The translations under genes and the position numbers were made by a program. The notes beneath the pieces were generated by a model. The model searched no databases. It saw only the letters and a list, made by a program, of their open reading frames with translations, and was not told where the DNA came from. A DNA stretch of 64,000 nucleotides from assembly GCF_900099685.1 (NCBI RefSeq), contig NZ_FNDW01000001.1, forward strand, positions 496,001-560,000, read 5' to 3'. Shown piece by piece: positions 62,587 through 64,000 of this stretch. Every line of letters starts with the position of its first letter. Position 1 is the stretch's first letter. Source of the stretch: Chryseobacterium taeanense (GTDB lineage Bacteria; Bacteroidota; Bacteroidia; Flavobacteriales; Weeksellaceae).

Positions 62587-63801
62587 ATGCAGAATAAACT
62601 CAAAATCATCAACGATCCTGTTCACGGTTTTATCAGAATTCCCCACGAAATTTTATTTGATATCATTGAGCATCCATATTTTCAGAGATTAAGAAGAATC
62701 GGCCAGACCGGACTTCTGAACCTGATCTTTCCGGGAGCCACCCATACAAGATTTCATCATGCTTTAGGGGCAATGCATCTCATGTTTACCGCTCTTGAAA
62801 CATTGAAACAGAAAGGAGTGAAAATTTCTGAAGAAGAAGAAAAAGGTGCAATGCTTGCCATTTTAATGCACGATATCGGTCATGGTCCGTTTTCCCACGC
62901 CCTGGAAAATATGCTGATGGACGACTGGCATCATGAAACACTGTCACTTTTATTAATGAACAGGCTGAATGATGAATTCAATGGTGAACTTTCGTGCGCT
63001 ATTGAAATGTTTCAGGGGAAATATCACCGAAAATTTTTCAACCAGCTTATTTCTTCCCAGCTTGATGTCGATAGGCTCGATTATCTGAAACGAGATAGCT
63101 TTTTTACGGGTGTTTCTGAAGGAAGTATTAATACTCAGCGTATTATTTCGATGATGAACGTATGTGAAGAAGGAGAATTGGTAATCGATGCTAAAGGGGT
63201 TTATTCAATAGAAAATTTTCTTACTGCCAGAATGTTCATGTATTGGCAGGTATATTATCATAAAACATCTGCATTGGCAGAATTTATTTTGGTGAAAATT
63301 CTGGAGCGTGCAAAATATCTGGTTTCCCAAGGAATTGAGCTGCCGGCCGGAGAGAATCTAAGATATTTCTTACATAGGGAAAAAAGTGCTGCAACGGATG
63401 AAGACGTAAGAAGATTTACACAACTTGATGATAACGATGTAATACAAGCAATGAAATCCTGGCAAAATGCCGAAGATAAAATATTATCTTATTGGTGCAG
63501 ATGTGTCATACAGAGAAGCCTTCCTAAAACAATTATTTCATCTCATCCTTTTGACAGAGAATTTATTAAAGAAAAAATAAAAAATACGAACGAATTTTTC
63601 GGAATTGATAATGGGGAAGAACTGGTACACGAAATCAAGAGAAAACTCCTTCCTTACGATACCGAAAAACAGCCCATCTATCTGTTGCCGAAAAACGGGA
63701 AAAAAATCCGACTGGAGGAATCGGAAAATCAGCTTTTGTCTGGTCTTATGGTGAATAAAACCAAACGCTACATTCTCACTTTCCCACGCGATATTTCCTG
63801 A
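62587..63801 (+). CDS. HD domain hydrolase, dGTPase/SAMHD1-like
   Basis: The 404-residue protein has the start motif KIINDPVHGFIRIP, QRLRRIGQTGLLNLIFPGAT and the HD motif HDIGHGPFSHALE (about 97-109). The later Asp is in SQLDVDRLDYLKRDSFFTG (about 157-175). It matches a broad family of dNTP triphosphohydrolases; nucleotide specificity is not shown. It precedes lpxD, a common order in Flavobacteriia. TAAATTTG at 62557-62564 is a candidate -7 element. Confidence 0.92.
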   Translation: MQNKLKIINDPVHGFIRIPHEILFDIIEHPYFQRLRRIGQTGLLNLIFPGATHTRFHHALGAMHLMFTALETLKQKGVKISEEEEKGAMLAILMHDIGHGPFSHALENMLMDDWHHETLSLLLMNRLNDEFNGELSCAIEMFQGKYHRKFFNQLISSQLDVDRLDYLKRDSFFTGVSEGSINTQRIISMMNVCEEGELVIDAKGVYSIENFLTARMFMYWQVYYHKTSALAEFILVKILERAKYLVSQGIELPAGENLRYFLHREKSAATDEDVRRFTQLDDNDVIQAMKSWQNAEDKILSYWCRCVIQRSLPKTIISSHPFDREFIKEKIKNTNEFFGIDNGEELVHEIKRKLLPYDTEKQPIYLLPKNGKKIRLEESENQLLSGLMVNKTKRYILTFPRDIS

Positions 63802-63851
63802 TTAAATTCTTAAATAATATTAAAATTTTGATATCATAAAACTAAAAAATG

Positions 63852-63880
63852 TTTGCGAATTACAGAATTTCTTATCTTTG
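63852..63880 (+). promoter_or_regulatory. Putative promoter of lpxD with TTTG and TATCTTTG
   Basis: TTTG (63852-63855) and TATCTTTG (63873-63880) are 17 bases apart, at the short end for flavobacterial promoters. The -7 element ends six bases before the ATG, suggesting a leaderless or near-leaderless lpxD mRNA. Confidence 0.55.
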
Positions 63881-63886
63881 CAGAAT

Positions 63887-64000
63887 ATGGAATTCACAGC
63901 TTCGCAAATTGCAAGTTTTATCGACGGAAAAATAATAGGTGACGCGAATGCACTTATTACTGGAGTTTCACCTATTGAAAGCGGGGAAACTGGACATCTT
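63887..64000 (+). CDS. lpxD: UDP-3-O-acylglucosamine N-acyltransferase LpxD, 3' truncated
   Basis: The frame is cut by the right edge after 38 codons. The visible residues (MEFTASQIASFIDGKIIGDA, then ALITGVSPIESGETGHL) match the N-terminal uridine-binding domain of LpxD, which adds the second acyl chain in lipid A synthesis. The preceding HD-domain gene supports the call, as this pair is commonly adjacent in Flavobacteriia. Confidence 0.85.
   Translation, partial: MEFTASQIASFIDGKIIGDANALITGVSPIESGETGHL

Overview
The window looks like an ordinary chromosomal stretch of a Flavobacteriia member, most probably Chryseobacterium or a close relative. The signs are AT-rich DNA, genes without Shine-Dalgarno sequences, repeated TAnnTTTG -7 promoter elements, an S16 protein with a long acidic/alanine tail, a type IX secretion system (T9SS) regulator (PorX) with one T9SS-type cargo protein, and a LA_2272-type surface repeat protein. 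The genus is an inference. I see no rRNA, tRNA, CRISPR array, phage or insertion sequence. Both edges cut genes: an SRPBCC-domain protein on the left and lpxD on the right.

Layout. 1-8.9 kb: small housekeeping and accessory genes (Gre-like factor, nitroreductase, C-type lectin T9SS cargo, rpsP-rimM), then a serine hydrolase and a two-regulator operon on the minus strand, then a surface-repeat protein paired with a CDP-alcohol phosphatidyltransferase. 9-25 kb: asnS, rpoN, an acyl-CoA synthetase, an ECF sigma factor coupled to a membrane protein, the RNase P RNA, PPK2, a DUF1573 protein, valS, a PfkB kinase, an alpha/beta hydrolase-HD phosphohydrolase pair and DUF72. 25-28.3 kb: class I ribonucleotide reductase operon in the order nrdB, small unknown gene, nrdA. 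28.7-33.9 kb: MacAB-like export operon (ATPase, two permeases, adaptor) with a four-helix-bundle gene inserted after the ATPase gene. 34-38.6 kb: GT39 glycosyltransferase, thioredoxin-reductase-like flavoprotein, glyA, recX.

38.9-56.9 kb: a complete Wzx/Wzy-type surface polysaccharide locus, all on the plus strand. It holds a WbpM/CapD-type dehydratase, the Wza export protein, Wzc tyrosine kinase, Wzx flippase, Wzy polymerase, two GT4 enzymes, CapE-CapF-CapG (UDP-L-FucNAc synthesis) with a WbuB-like transferase, an SDR reductase with a WecA-type initiating transferase, and RfbC. The gene set predicts an undecaprenyl-linked repeat unit starting with a 6-deoxy-HexNAc (QuiNAc or D-FucNAc) and containing L-FucNAc. 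The central wzx-wzy-GT block is visibly more AT-rich than its flanks.

57-64 kb: rimO, a secreted protein of unknown function, an RlpA-like protein, exonuclease III, porX, an HD-domain hydrolase and the start of lpxD.

The most interesting observations are: a Gre-like factor with an altered acidic tip, a conserved-looking unknown gene inside the nrd operon, a group of DnaA-box-like sites upstream of nrdB, an Avd/S23-like four-helix-bundle gene flanked by dispersed palindromic repeats, and several genes whose -7 element lies only 4-6 nt before the ATG (leaderless mRNAs). I did not find a clearly novel multi-gene system.
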